Made by a program: the position numbers and the translations under genes
The notes under the pieces: model-generated
What the model was told of the DNA's origin: nothing
Databases searched by the model: none
What the model saw: the letters and a program-made list of their open reading frames with translations, nothing else
Shown: positions 22,293 to 29,308 of the stretch, in pieces
How the letters are laid out: each line of letters begins with the position of its first letter
How positions within the stretch are numbered: position 1 is the stretch's first letter
IMG/VR virus record: IMGVR_UViG_3300044611_001491
Coordinates: 1-34,668 of that record
Reading direction: 5' to 3' (one strand)
DNA: 34,668 nucleotides
Origin: a virus

Positions 22293-25200
22293 ATGTCCGT
22301 CCAGAACTCGTCCTGCACTCCCATCACCGTGGCCGCTCTTCCCGCCGACACCACCCTCCGCCAGCTGCGGGTCGAGGCCTCGCGCCTCGGCATGAGGTGG
22401 AACGACATCAAGCTGCTGGGGAAGGACCAGCTGTGGGAGCACCTCTGTCTCGTCTCCACCCTCGCCCCGCTCTGGGGAACGGAGAAGGACAAGACCCTCC
22501 TCCTCAAGAAGGTGGAGGCCATCCGGTCCAAGAGGGACCTGATGAGGAAGGCCTTTGAGAAGGCCGAGGGGAACACCGCCGCCCAGGACGGCTTGAAGTT
22601 CCTGTGTTGGGACCGTCTCCAGCCCGAGAAGGCGCTGGACTACATCCTCCAGAGCCCGAAGACTGAGCAGGCCGACGAGGTGCTCGGTCTCCTCTTCGAT
22701 GAGGTTCAGACCGACCTCATCACCAAGTCCGAGGGGAAGGCGAAGAAGTTCGCCAACGCTGGAGCCCGACGCGGAACCTACGTCCCCAAAGCTCTGCTGC
22801 TCGTCAGCCAGATGCAGAGCAAGGGCAAGGAGCACCTGCTCAACGTCCGCTGGGATGAGTCCCTGGACACCCTCGGTCTGGTAGAGCAGATTGTGGGCCA
22901 GCATGAAGGACGCCCGCCCGTGATCCGTATTCGGTGGGAAGTCGAGTTGAAAGGCAAGGCGGACATCACTGCCCGTCAGGAGCTGGCGAAGAAGCTCTGG
23001 GAGATCGGTTATCTCTCGTCCCAGGGTATCCTGGCCTGGGACATGCGTAATGTCAAGGTCAAGTATCTACTGGAGAAGACCTTCGGCAGTGCCATCGACT
23101 TGGCCGGTTACAACCACCGGTTGGGTGCTCCGCTCCTCCCTGAAGGCTTCCTCTCCGGTGTCAGGGTCCGCTTCTGGACTCCCATGGTCAACGGGGAGAA
23201 GCAGCAGACTGACGGTTCCGGGTGCTATGATCCTAAGCATCCGGATATGAAGAGCTTGGTTGACAGGTACGGTGCTGTCCCGATGCAGTTCACCTACATG
23301 ACCAAGTTTGGTCTCTTCGCGAAGGGGATTATTGTCCCGCGCGAAGACATCAACAAGGACATCGAGAATCCCACTGGTATCGTCCTTGATCCTCTGCAGG
23401 TCAAGGGCAGCCAGAAGGGCAAGGTAACTGACGGTCAGATCCACGAGGGCTGGCTGGGTGTGATGACGGCCTGGAATCAGGACCGGTTCTACCCGACCGG
23501 CTTCGAGTCTCTCCAGTGCCTGGACTGGAAGGACCAGAATGTCGTCATCAAGGCGTCCGACCTGATGAAGAAGTTCATCAAGAACCGGGTCGATGTTGTG
23601 GAACTCCAGGGACTCGATGGTCTGCTGGACAAAGCTGCTCGTGCTGATGAGCAGGTAGAGATGGTGATCCGTCTCGCCCGGGCCATCCAAGCTCACAACC
23701 CTGCGTACAGCCCGCTTTCATTGCCCCTCATCCGGGCGGATGTGAACAACATCCTCCGCAAGTTCAACTACGTGCTTCTCCAAGGGGCTGGTGCTCAGGG
23801 TGCACAGCGTATCTGCGTGCTCGACGCATCGGTTCCTCGTGGCAAGTGTGTGGTCAGTGGATTCCGTACCGGCCAGCAGTTGGTCGTGTGGCGGTTCCCG
23901 AACATCCTCAGCCAGGGCAATAAGGTGCTGGAGAGCATCAAGCCCTCTGCTCACCACCTGTGGGATGGGAAGGTAATCAGGAACACCATCTGGCTGAATC
24001 CCTGGGACCTCACCCTCGGGATGCAGGGAGACGATGACGGTGATATGGTGGGCGTCAGCGATGATGCAGACCTTGTCTCGTTGTTCTCCCTGCCAATGAT
24101 TGGTGACATGGGTAAGAAGGAGAGGGCTCAGTACAAGATTGAGCCCGTCGGCGACAAGAAGGTCATGAGTTCTCTCAGCCCTGAAGGCCGTGAGTACCTG
24201 GCCCTTGACCCGATGGGACCGGTCGGTATTGCCACCATGTGGCAGGCTGAGTTCTACGCCCTGGGTTCCTGGAAGCACGCACTCGTCATGGGCGTGTTCA
24301 TCCAGTACGCCATCGACTCGGCCAAGCGGCTGGTTCGTTGGCCTGACCCAAATAAGCTCCTGCTCAAGTCTTCCTGGTACCTCAAGGAGGGTGCCTGGGC
24401 CATCACCGACAACGTGTGGTTGGACCTCGCTCCTGGTTCTCCGTTCCCCTATGACACTCTCGTTGAGTGGATGCAGGAACAGAAGAACCACTTCCCTGAG
24501 GCTCGCTGGCAGAAGAATGCCGAGCGTCCGAATATCCTCAGCTGGCGAATCCAGAAGGCTCCCGATAGCAAGGGCGTCATGAAGGACTTAAACAAGCTGG
24601 CTGACCTGGACTACTGGGATACCACGGCAGCCAAGTCCGGCAGCTTCGTTGGTGGGAATGCTGTGCATTTCTGCCACGACATCGCCAGAGCCGAGATGCT
24701 CAAGGTGAAGGACTCCTTCAACATGGATGTTCCTGAGGTGGACGTTCGTGAGATCCTGAAGGAGGTGGCAGCTTCTAAGGGGATCGAGCTGAGTCTCACC
24801 GCTGACGACTGGGATACCTATGAGGCTGGTCTTCGGAAGTCTTCTGGTCTGGAGGGCTTCAAGAAGAAGTTCTCTGAGGCCATGAAGAAGTCTACCTCCA
24901 CCGAGGACAAGCAGGAGCGCATCAGTGAAGAGCTGGCGAAGCTTGCTGTCAATGCTCAGGGTCTCACCCTGAACGAAGTCTACACCATCTGGTACTGGGA
25001 GAACACTCCGGTTTGGGGTAAGGCCCAGCACACCTCAATGGTGGAGATGGATGGGGATGGATGGTATCTTCGGAACCGGCCCAACTATGCATTCCGCATG
25101 GTGGCTGAGTCCAAGATGCTCCAGGTCCTGGGGCTGGTAGAAGATCGTGGGTGTCCCTGGATGACTCCCCAGTACATCAAGGGGATCAAGCAATGGTTCG

Positions 25201-25514
25201 GGAAAGGGAATTCGTGGAAGGAGTTGGCGGCGGCTATCGCCAAGAACACCTCTCACGCCAGCTTGGTCAAGGACGAGAATGGGGCTGATGTCCCGTTGCA
25301 GTCCTGCTCATGCTGCAAGAACGCCCTGACCAGCCTGCTCCTCCAGAGCGAACGTGCCAAGTCTCGTGGGTTTCGGCCCGATGAGATGAACACGATCGTT
25401 CGGGAACTCAAGTCCACTCCCTGGTTCATGCCGGGGAAGGAAGGCTTCGAGGAGGAGTTCTCCTACTACTCCGATGGCGGTAACGATGGTTGGGATGGCG
25501 CTTGCGGTGAGTAG
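22293..25514 (+). CDS. Single-chain two-barrel RNA polymerase, YonO/QDE-1-like (1073 aa)
   Basis: The catalytic signature is MQGDDDGDMVGV: Asp580-Asp581-Asp582-Gly583-Asp584, the DxDGD metal-binding motif of RNA polymerases built on two double-psi beta barrels. Forty-six residues earlier VWRFPNILSQGN (Arg534) corresponds to the RNPclHpGD segment seen before DLDGD in cell RNA-dependent RNA polymerases and in phage YonO-type enzymes. It would transcribe phage genes from one polypeptide without host subunits. YonO is a DNA-dependent enzyme of this class; template preference here is inferred. The C-terminus has a Cys cluster (SCSCC). ATG at 22293 is chosen because GGAG lies six bases upstream; ATG at 22281 and TTG at 22269 are in frame. 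Codons are strongly G/C-ending. Its presence suggests that the repeated boxes are its promoters. Confidence 0.85.
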   Translation: MSVQNSSCTPITVAALPADTTLRQLRVEASRLGMRWNDIKLLGKDQLWEHLCLVSTLAPLWGTEKDKTLLLKKVEAIRSKRDLMRKAFEKAEGNTAAQDGLKFLCWDRLQPEKALDYILQSPKTEQADEVLGLLFDEVQTDLITKSEGKAKKFANAGARRGTYVPKALLLVSQMQSKGKEHLLNVRWDESLDTLGLVEQIVGQHEGRPPVIRIRWEVELKGKADITARQELAKKLWEIGYLSSQGILAWDMRNVKVKYLLEKTFGSAIDLAGYNHRLGAPLLPEGFLSGVRVRFWTPMVNGEKQQTDGSGCYDPKHPDMKSLVDRYGAVPMQFTYMTKFGLFAKGIIVPREDINKDIENPTGIVLDPLQVKGSQKGKVTDGQIHEGWLGVMTAWNQDRFYPTGFESLQCLDWKDQNVVIKASDLMKKFIKNRVDVVELQGLDGLLDKAARADEQVEMVIRLARAIQAHNPAYSPLSLPLIRADVNNILRKFNYVLLQGAGAQGAQRICVLDASVPRGKCVVSGFRTGQQLVVWRFPNILSQGNKVLESIKPSAHHLWDGKVIRNTIWLNPWDLTLGMQGDDDGDMVGVSDDADLVSLFSLPMIGDMGKKERAQYKIEPVGDKKVMSSLSPEGREYLALDPMGPVGIATMWQAEFYALGSWKHALVMGVFIQYAIDSAKRLVRWPDPNKLLLKSSWYLKEGAWAITDNVWLDLAPGSPFPYDTLVEWMQEQKNHFPEARWQKNAERPNILSWRIQKAPDSKGVMKDLNKLADLDYWDTTAAKSGSFVGGNAVHFCHDIARAEMLKVKDSFNMDVPEVDVREILKEVAASKGIELSLTADDWDTYEAGLRKSSGLEGFKKKFSEAMKKSTSTEDKQERISEELAKLAVNAQGLTLNEVYTIWYWENTPVWGKAQHTSMVEMDGDGWYLRNRPNYAFRMVAESKMLQVLGLVEDRGCPWMTPQYIKGIKQWFGKGNSWKELAAAIAKNTSHASLVKDENGADVPLQSCSCCKNALTSLLLQSERAKSRGFRPDEMNTIVRELKSTPWFMPGKEGFEEEFSYYSDGGNDGWDGACGE

Positions 25515-25534
25515 CAAGTAGGGCTGAATAGATT

Positions 25535-25571
25535 GGTGTTGGGGCGCAAGCCCTGACACCTTTCTTTTTTT
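25535..25571 (+). terminator. GCAA-loop terminator after the RNA polymerase gene
   Basis: GGTGT(tg)GGGC-GCAA-GCCC(tg)ACACC (25535-25560) followed by TTTCTTTTTTT. The TG/TG mismatch is symmetrical. This is the most classical intrinsic terminator in the window. Confidence 0.9.
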
Positions 25572-25593
25572 AATACAACTAATCTAACTCAGT

Positions 25594-25646
25594 AGCTCGC
25601 TGACGCTCGCTTGTTCTTGAGTAGTCTGCTCATCCTATAGCAGACT
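25594..25646 (+). promoter_or_regulatory. Hairpin + GTTCTTGA box + leader hairpin before acrIII-1
   Basis: AGC(tc)GC-TGAC-GC(tc)GCT (25594-25611), then box GTTCTTGA (25613-25620), then a perfect leader hairpin AGTCTGCT/AGCAGACT (25623-25630/25639-25646) that ends three bases before GGAGG. The arrangement mirrors the other cassettes and suggests that the anti-CRISPR gene has its own start of transcription. Confidence 0.65.
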
Positions 25647-25656
25647 TGGAGGTTCT

Positions 25657-26055
25657 ATGGCCGTCATCCATCTTCTGAACACCGCTATCATCCCTTCCTT
25701 CTGGGGAGACTTCACCGTCTACGGTGGTTCCTACACCCTTGAGCAGGCCAAAGAATCTCTGGTCTGCCATGGGACCGGCATCGGCGAGGACTTTGATGGG
25801 CCCGAGCCCATCGAGGTGATCTCCCACATCGGCCACCAGTCCACCGCGGACATGATGTCGGTGATGCTCGGCCGAAAGATCGAGATGAGCCGCGCTCCTT
25901 GGGACGGCTTCGGCGACGCTCTCATCTGTCAGCTCAACTTCCGAGGTGAAGAAGGCAAGGTGTACTCCGCAGAGGAGATGCAGGCCTTCTGCAAGGAGGG
26001 CAAGGTGGTCTGGCGGTGGATCAACATCGTCAAGAGGGGTGAGAAGCGCTGGTAA
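25657..26055 (+). CDS. acrIII-1: AcrIII-1 viral ring nuclease, DUF1874 family (132 aa)
   Basis: Family members such as SIRV1 gp29 degrade the cyclic tetra-adenylate made by type III CRISPR complexes and so shut off Csx1/Csm6-type effectors. The sequence has the family order: LLNTAI at the N-terminus, SHIGHQSTADMMSVMLG with the catalytic-position His60, then SRA, then ALICQLNFRGEEGKVYSAEE with Arg96 and Glu98/Glu99, and a final EGKVVWRWINI strand. Length (132) is slightly above the usual 110-120; the extra residues are in the loop at about 38-52. TGGAGG precedes the ATG. It is the first gene after the RNA polymerase, so early expression is likely. Activity on cA4 is predicted, not shown. Confidence 0.88.
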   Translation: MAVIHLLNTAIIPSFWGDFTVYGGSYTLEQAKESLVCHGTGIGEDFDGPEPIEVISHIGHQSTADMMSVMLGRKIEMSRAPWDGFGDALICQLNFRGEEGKVYSAEEMQAFCKEGKVVWRWINIVKRGEKRW

Positions 26056-26068
26056 CAACCTCTTTCCT

Positions 26069-26096
26069 GGGCTGCTGACGCAGCCCTTGTTCTTGG
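26069..26096 (+). promoter_or_regulatory. UGAC-loop hairpin + GTTCTTGG box
   Basis: GGGCTGC-TGAC-GCAGCCC (26069-26086), then box GTTCTTGG (26089-26096). The expected product starts the 26.1-26.37 kb structured RNA. Confidence 0.75.
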
Positions 26097-26387
26097 TCGA
26101 GTCTAATGCCACAAGGCATTGGTTAGACAAGGAAGTCTGGATTGGCGACCGGACTGCATCTCTGGATGTATAGCTCCAACTTGTCCGTTGCTTGGTAGTG
26201 TTGCAACGGACTGGGTTTTAAGTTTCTGCTCACTTATCCAAGAAAGAGTAGACGACCGTAGAACCTGCTACGGAGGACGCGTAAAGGGCCTTTTCGAAGT
26301 CTGGAGTGGCGACCGACCACCAGTGTCATCAAGGACAATGGTATAGCTGGGAGGCACTACGAAAGTAGGCTCCCTCTCTTTTTATTT
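26095..26387 (+). ncRNA. Candidate structured small RNA B (about 280 nt)
   Basis: A discrete unit between a hairpin-box and a strong terminator, with no gene that has a ribosome-binding site. Helices: GTCTAATGCC/GGCATT...AGAC (26101-26128), GTCCGTTG/CAACGGAC (26183-26190/26204-26211), CCGTAG/CTACGG (26256-26261/26268-26273) and the terminator stem with a GAAA loop. A 20-base sequence GAAGTCTGGAKTGGCGACCG occurs twice (26132-26151 and 26296-26315, one mismatch). Each copy contains CGACC, complementary to the predicted 5' end GGTCG (26095-26099), so alternative pairing is possible. Position next to acrIII-1 may or may not matter. Confidence 0.6.
26349..26387 (+). terminator. GAAA-loop terminator of RNA B
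   Basis: GGGAG(gca)CTAC-GAAA-GTAG(g)CTCCC (26349-26374) followed by TCTCTTTTTATTT. No box is visible directly behind it. Confidence 0.85.
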
Positions 26388-26404
26388 ACCAAGTAGGGGT
26401 GGCA

Positions 26405-26482
26405 GTGATTGAGATTGTGGCGTGGTGTTTTTTGATCGCGGCGGGCTCTCTTCCCGTTATCTGCTACCACACGTCTAAGTAG
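26405..26482 (+). CDS. Putative membrane peptide (25 aa, GTG start)
   Basis: GTG start after GGGGTGGCA; reads MIEIVAWCFLIAAGSLPVIC then YHTSK and stop. One hydrophobic helix with a short polar tail, the same plan as the peptides at 19920 and 26524. It is directly followed by a cassette hairpin. Support is modest because of size and start codon. Confidence 0.45.
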   Translation: MIEIVAWCFLIAAGSLPVICYHTSK

Positions 26483-26488
26483 GAGGTA

Positions 26489-26516
26489 GGGCTGCTGACG
26501 CAGCCCAGTTTATTGA
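26489..26516 (+). promoter_or_regulatory. UGAC-loop hairpin + TTTATTGA box
   Basis: GGGCTGC-TGAC-GCAGCCC (26489-26506), identical in stem and loop to that at 26069; box TTTATTGA 26509-26516. The tail is not U-rich enough for a textbook terminator. Confidence 0.7.
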
Positions 26517-26523
26517 GGTGTGT

Positions 26524-26613
26524 ATGCTTTTCATCCAACTGTGTGTACTGGCCCTGATGCCAGCGTTCCTGTGGTGGATGTGCAGTCGGATCGCCCAACA
26601 CTACGGAAAGTAA
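26524..26613 (+). CDS. Single-pass membrane peptide (29 aa)
   Basis: Starts MLFIQLCVLALMPAFLWWMC, followed by a short basic tail. GAGGTG lies a few bases upstream, within the box region. A single hydrophobic helix at the N-terminus indicates an inner-membrane peptide. Function unknown. Confidence 0.55.
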   Translation: MLFIQLCVLALMPAFLWWMCSRIAQHYGK

Positions 26614-26618
26614 TCCAG

Positions 26619-26646
26619 AGCGGTCTCACGACCGCTTAGTTATTGA
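26619..26646 (+). promoter_or_regulatory. UCAC-loop hairpin + GTTATTGA box
   Basis: AGCGGTC-TCAC-GACCGCT (26619-26636), then box GTTATTGA (26639-26646). There is no T run, so termination alone does not explain the hairpin. Confidence 0.7.
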
Positions 26647-26669
26647 ACAGATTCACTCAGGAGCAGACC

Positions 26670-27101
26670 ATGTCCCTTACCGAGATCGAGAAGATGCAGA
26701 TCCTCGCCGAAGCCGAGCTGGCCAAGAACAAGAAGAACGGCAAGCAGGACCCGAACAAGGTAGCCGCCCAAGCCCAGAAGGACATCGAGCGTGCCGAGGC
26801 CACCGGTGACCAGGCCCTCAAGGACGCCGCAACCAAGCGGCTCGCCATGGCGGTGGCCAAGGTAGTCCTTGGCCTGGGGATCATCGGGGTCATCATCATG
26901 TTCGTGCCCATCGACCCGACCGGGCTGAGCCACATGCTCATCCCCATCCTGGCCATCTTGCTGATGGTCTTCTGCACCGGGGCTGTCTTCCATGGCATCC
27001 TGCAAATCACCAGGGAGCCCGCGTTCTACGAGCGCGTCAAGAAGTACCATCGCGAGTTCTACAAGGGACTCACCTTCGAGGAGGCCCTGGCGACGGCCTA
27101 A
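26670..27101 (+). CDS. Two-pass membrane protein (143 aa)
   Basis: An N-terminal charged helix (MSLTEIEKMQILAEAELAKN) of about 60 residues leads into hydrophobic helices at residues 62-80 and 89-111 (around LGLGIIGVIIMFVPI and IPILAILLMVFCTG), then a basic tail. CAGGAG precedes the chosen ATG; an in-frame TTG upstream is part of the box and is rejected. Topology would place both ends in the cytoplasm. No family is recognised. Confidence 0.75.
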   Translation: MSLTEIEKMQILAEAELAKNKKNGKQDPNKVAAQAQKDIERAEATGDQALKDAATKRLAMAVAKVVLGLGIIGVIIMFVPIDPTGLSHMLIPILAILLMVFCTGAVFHGILQITREPAFYERVKKYHREFYKGLTFEEALATA

Positions 27102-27114
27102 CCAGTGTCCGGGG

Positions 27115-27143
27115 AGAGCTGCTCACGCAGCTCTTCTTCTTGA
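27115..27143 (+). promoter_or_regulatory. UCAC-loop hairpin + CTTCTTGA box
   Basis: AGAGCTGC-TCAC-GCAGCTCT (27115-27134), then box CTTCTTGA (27136-27143). Confidence 0.7.
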
Positions 27144-27161
27144 CCTTCAACTGGAGTCACC

Positions 27162-27365
27162 ATGGAAACCGAAGCACTCCGCGCCCTGCTCTCTCAGCTC
27201 CACAACCAGAACATGGACATTATGGACAGGCTCCCGGAGGCCGACCGGCTGACGTTCCTGCTGGCCTCGGCCCAGATCTCCGGGCTGCTCATCTCGTGCC
27301 TCACCGACCCCGCCGTCATCGCGGCCGTGCACGCCTTCGTCGTCTCTCTCACCAAGCAGGACTGA
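27162..27365 (+). CDS. Unknown small helical protein (67 aa)
   Basis: METEALRALLSQLHNQ and following residues form amphipathic helices; the C-terminal half (ISGLLISCLTDPAVIAAVHA) is hydrophobic enough to pack in a dimer or against a membrane. CTGGAG precedes the ATG. The next gene starts three bases after its stop, so the two are probably translated together. Function unknown. Confidence 0.7.
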   Translation: METEALRALLSQLHNQNMDIMDRLPEADRLTFLLASAQISGLLISCLTDPAVIAAVHAFVVSLTKQD

Positions 27366-27367
27366 AC

Positions 27368-27688
27368 ATGGGAATCAAGAACCCGAACTGGAAGCTGCTC
27401 TCTGGACTCGTCGGTCCCACCCACGCCGACACGCTCATCCGGCAGAACGGACACTCCGACAACAAGGTCGGCGGCCTTGTCCGTGCCATCGCCAAGACCG
27501 GCAAGTACCTCATCCGCCAGACGGTGGAGGTCAAGAACGCCGAGGGCGTCGCCTCCATGGTCGAGAAGGACGTGGAGCACACGGTCAACCCCTCCGAGGC
27601 CGTCTGGCGGATGCAGAACCTCTTCGCTGGCTCCATCAACGCGGGCCACACGGAGATCGGTCCGGACTTCCTCCCGCGCCGGAAGTAG
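27368..27688 (+). CDS. Unknown basic protein (106 aa)
   Basis: MGIKNPNWKLLSGLVG..., with a central strand-rich part (KYLIRQTVEVKNAEGVAS) and a C-terminus ending in Arg-Arg-Lys. The ribosome-binding site is weak (GGACTGAAC), consistent with coupling to the 67-residue gene that stops three bases upstream. No family is recognised. Confidence 0.7.
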   Translation: MGIKNPNWKLLSGLVGPTHADTLIRQNGHSDNKVGGLVRAIAKTGKYLIRQTVEVKNAEGVASMVEKDVEHTVNPSEAVWRMQNLFAGSINAGHTEIGPDFLPRRK

Positions 27689-27700
27689 ACAGCCTCAGCA

Positions 27701-27730
27701 GAGGGCCTTCACAGGCCCTCTCATTCTTGG
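27701..27730 (+). promoter_or_regulatory. UCAC-loop hairpin + ATTCTTGG box
   Basis: GAGGGCCT-TCAC-AGGCCCTC (27701-27720), then box ATTCTTGG (27723-27730). Confidence 0.7.
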
Positions 27731-27774
27731 AGTCCGTTCCTCGTTCCCTTTCTCTTCCTCATCGGAGTCACGAT

Positions 27775-28389
27775 ATGTCCGTTCCCGCCGCCATCCTTAC
27801 TTCCGTCCTGGCCCTCACCATCACCCACGAGGGCAAGTCCTACGTGGCCTTCGAGGTCACCTCTTCCCGCGACCGTCAGGGGAACCAGTACCGGTACCTC
27901 CAGTTGAACTCCTCCTTCAAGAAGGAGAAGGATGACAAGGACAAGACCCCCCGCATCACCACCCTCCAGTCCGTGCAGGTCATGATCGTCCTCGGTAAGG
28001 CGGCAGAGCTGCTCAAGGGCCACGTCCCCGACGACGCCGGACAGTTCTTCTTCCCGGCCAAGGACGGCTCCTCCGTGAGCCACATCCGCATCAACCTGGA
28101 TAGCCCGGTGCGCGGCCCCAACCAGGGGAACAACGACGCCGTCATGGCACGTCTGGAGGCGATGGAAAAGGCCAGCCAGCTCCAGGCCAAGAAGGCGGAT
28201 CTCCGGGAGGGTCTCAAGAGCCTCCTGGGCGAGTTCCAGGCCGGTCTGTGCACCAAGGAAGAGTACCTGGCGGCCAAGGTGGAGTGCGACGCGGCCATCA
28301 AGGCCCTGGACACTCCCACCACCGTCCCGTCCACCACCCCCAACACCGCGCAGCCCACCGAGGACCAGCCGGAGTGTCCGTTCCCGTGA
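27775..28389 (+). CDS. Unknown protein, beta N-terminal domain and acidic Pro-rich tail (204 aa)
   Basis: Residues 1-110 look beta-rich (SYVAFEVTSSRDRQGNQYRY, FFFPAKDGSSVSHIRINL), residues 120-175 form a helical hairpin, and the last 30 residues are Pro/Thr-rich, ending EDQPECPFP. A compact beta domain with a flexible tail ending in acidic and Pro-Phe residues recalls single-stranded DNA-binding proteins, but there is no clear OB-fold signature, so this is only a suggestion. CGGAG precedes the ATG; the frame extends upstream without a better start. Confidence 0.7.
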   Translation: MSVPAAILTSVLALTITHEGKSYVAFEVTSSRDRQGNQYRYLQLNSSFKKEKDDKDKTPRITTLQSVQVMIVLGKAAELLKGHVPDDAGQFFFPAKDGSSVSHIRINLDSPVRGPNQGNNDAVMARLEAMEKASQLQAKKADLREGLKSLLGEFQAGLCTKEEYLAAKVECDAAIKALDTPTTVPSTTPNTAQPTEDQPECPFP

Positions 28390-28394
28390 GATGT

Positions 28395-28425
28395 AGAGGG
28401 GCCTTCACGGGCCCCTCTTTAATGA
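28395..28425 (+). promoter_or_regulatory. Terminator-like hairpin + TTTAATGA box
   Basis: GAGGGGCC/GGCCCCTC (28396-28403/28410-28417), loop TTCACG, then box TTTAATGA (28418-28425). Confidence 0.75.
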
Positions 28426-28448
28426 ACCCTTCTCTATGGAGCGTATAC

Positions 28449-28565
28449 ATGACAGATGAATATTACTGGTTTGGGGAGGTGGGCGAGGAATACAAGATGC
28501 TCGGATTCCCACAAGGAGACCTTCACATCATCGGAACCATCTGGGTGTGGTTCTATGTGGGATGA
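28449..28565 (+). CDS. Unknown aromatic-rich peptide (38 aa)
   Basis: MTDEYYWFGEVGEEYKMLGF..., ending IIGTIWVWFYVG. Acidic and aromatic, with a hydrophobic C-terminal end. ATGGAG lies seven bases before the ATG. It is enclosed by cassette elements on both sides. Function unknown. Confidence 0.55.
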   Translation: MTDEYYWFGEVGEEYKMLGFPQGDLHIIGTIWVWFYVG

Positions 28566-28572
28566 CCATAGC

Positions 28573-28663
28573 CCCCGATAGGGGTACAACAACTACTACC
28601 AAAGAGGAAGGCACTTCCTTTCTTTATTGGGACAGGGATAACCATGGGGGCCCCGATAGGGGC
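28573..28663 (+). promoter_or_regulatory. Repeated CCCC-GATA-GGGG hairpins around terminator and TTTATTGG box
   Basis: CCCC-GATA-GGGG (28573-28584) and GCCCC-GATA-GGGGC (28650-28663) flank the terminator AGGAAG-GCA-CTTCCT (28605-28619) and box TTTATTGG (28623-28630). The second GATA hairpin ends right at AAGGAGG of the next gene and could control its translation. Confidence 0.7.
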
Positions 28664-28673
28664 AAGGAGGACA

Positions 28674-29114
28674 ATGGAAATCACGATTGAAATGTACAAC
28701 GATATGGTGAAACGTAATGCTATGCTTGAATTTGAACTCAAGCTGGCCAGAGAGTCTCAGTATCTCACCAGAGCTGAGTGTGATAGGCTTGGGCGTCAAA
28801 ACCAGATGCTTCTTCGGAACAACAAGTGCTTGGAGTCCGAACTCCAAAAGACCAATACACACCTTACCATGACTCGGAATGACAATGACTCACTCAGGAA
28901 GGATATAAGTGAGCTTCATAGACAGAACGAGGTGTTGAAGAAGTCTTGTGCCGCGCCCTCTGAAGAACAAGAGAATATCATCAACTCCTTGAAGAAGGAT
29001 GTTACTCTTCTGACGAGACAGAAGGATCGGCTCCTTGAATATTCTCTCCGACTACAGGATGATGTAGACAGGTTAAACAAGAAAATTCAACATATCAAAG
29101 AGGCCCTGGGATAG
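28674..29114 (+). CDS. Coiled-coil protein (146 aa)
   Basis: Nearly the whole length is a charged heptad-type coiled coil (ECDRLGRQNQMLLRNNKCLE, RKDISELHRQNEVLKK, DRLNKKIQHIKEAL). AAGGAGG lies just upstream and decides the start. No enzymatic domain is present, so a scaffold, tether or inhibitor role is conceivable. Codons here are less G/C-ending than in the genes before 28.4 kb. Confidence 0.75.
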   Translation: MEITIEMYNDMVKRNAMLEFELKLARESQYLTRAECDRLGRQNQMLLRNNKCLESELQKTNTHLTMTRNDNDSLRKDISELHRQNEVLKKSCAAPSEEQENIINSLKKDVTLLTRQKDRLLEYSLRLQDDVDRLNKKIQHIKEALG

Positions 29115-29308
29115 ACAAATTACCATTTCTCCGTAGGGAAAAGTTTCACTTCCAGTACAGATTCGTATTGGAGGTGGGCTTGAATTTAGGGAGATATTGA
29201 AGTAGTCGGCGGGACAACTACCTTATCAGAGAATTCATCTTATCTGGTAAGCAAGTAAGTAAAGTAAATTACCATTTCCTCGTAGGTAAAAGTTTCACCT
29301 ATTTTAGT
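29115..29308 (+). repeat. Gene-free stretch holding a 33-base direct repeat
   Basis: No gene is visible. A 33-base sequence that begins AAATTACCATTTC and ends AAAAGTTTCAC occurs at 29117-29149 and 29266-29298 with three mismatches. In the second copy TTACC and GGTAA can pair. The spacing of 149 bases is too irregular for CRISPR. The copies may be binding sites or paired RNA motifs. Confidence 0.75.

Noticed and set aside
22143-25031. Long minus-strand open frames opposite the RNA polymerase gene (for example 22143-22904, 23067-23696, 23718-24491)
   Set aside because: Shadows of a G/C-ending plus-strand gene: no ribosome-binding sites, repetitive Leu/Gly/Pro composition, and the plus strand has a recognised enzyme.
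26119-26346. 75-codon plus-strand frame in the RNA B stretch
   Set aside because: No ribosome-binding site, unnatural composition, and it crosses the helices and the 20-base repeat of a discrete structured unit.
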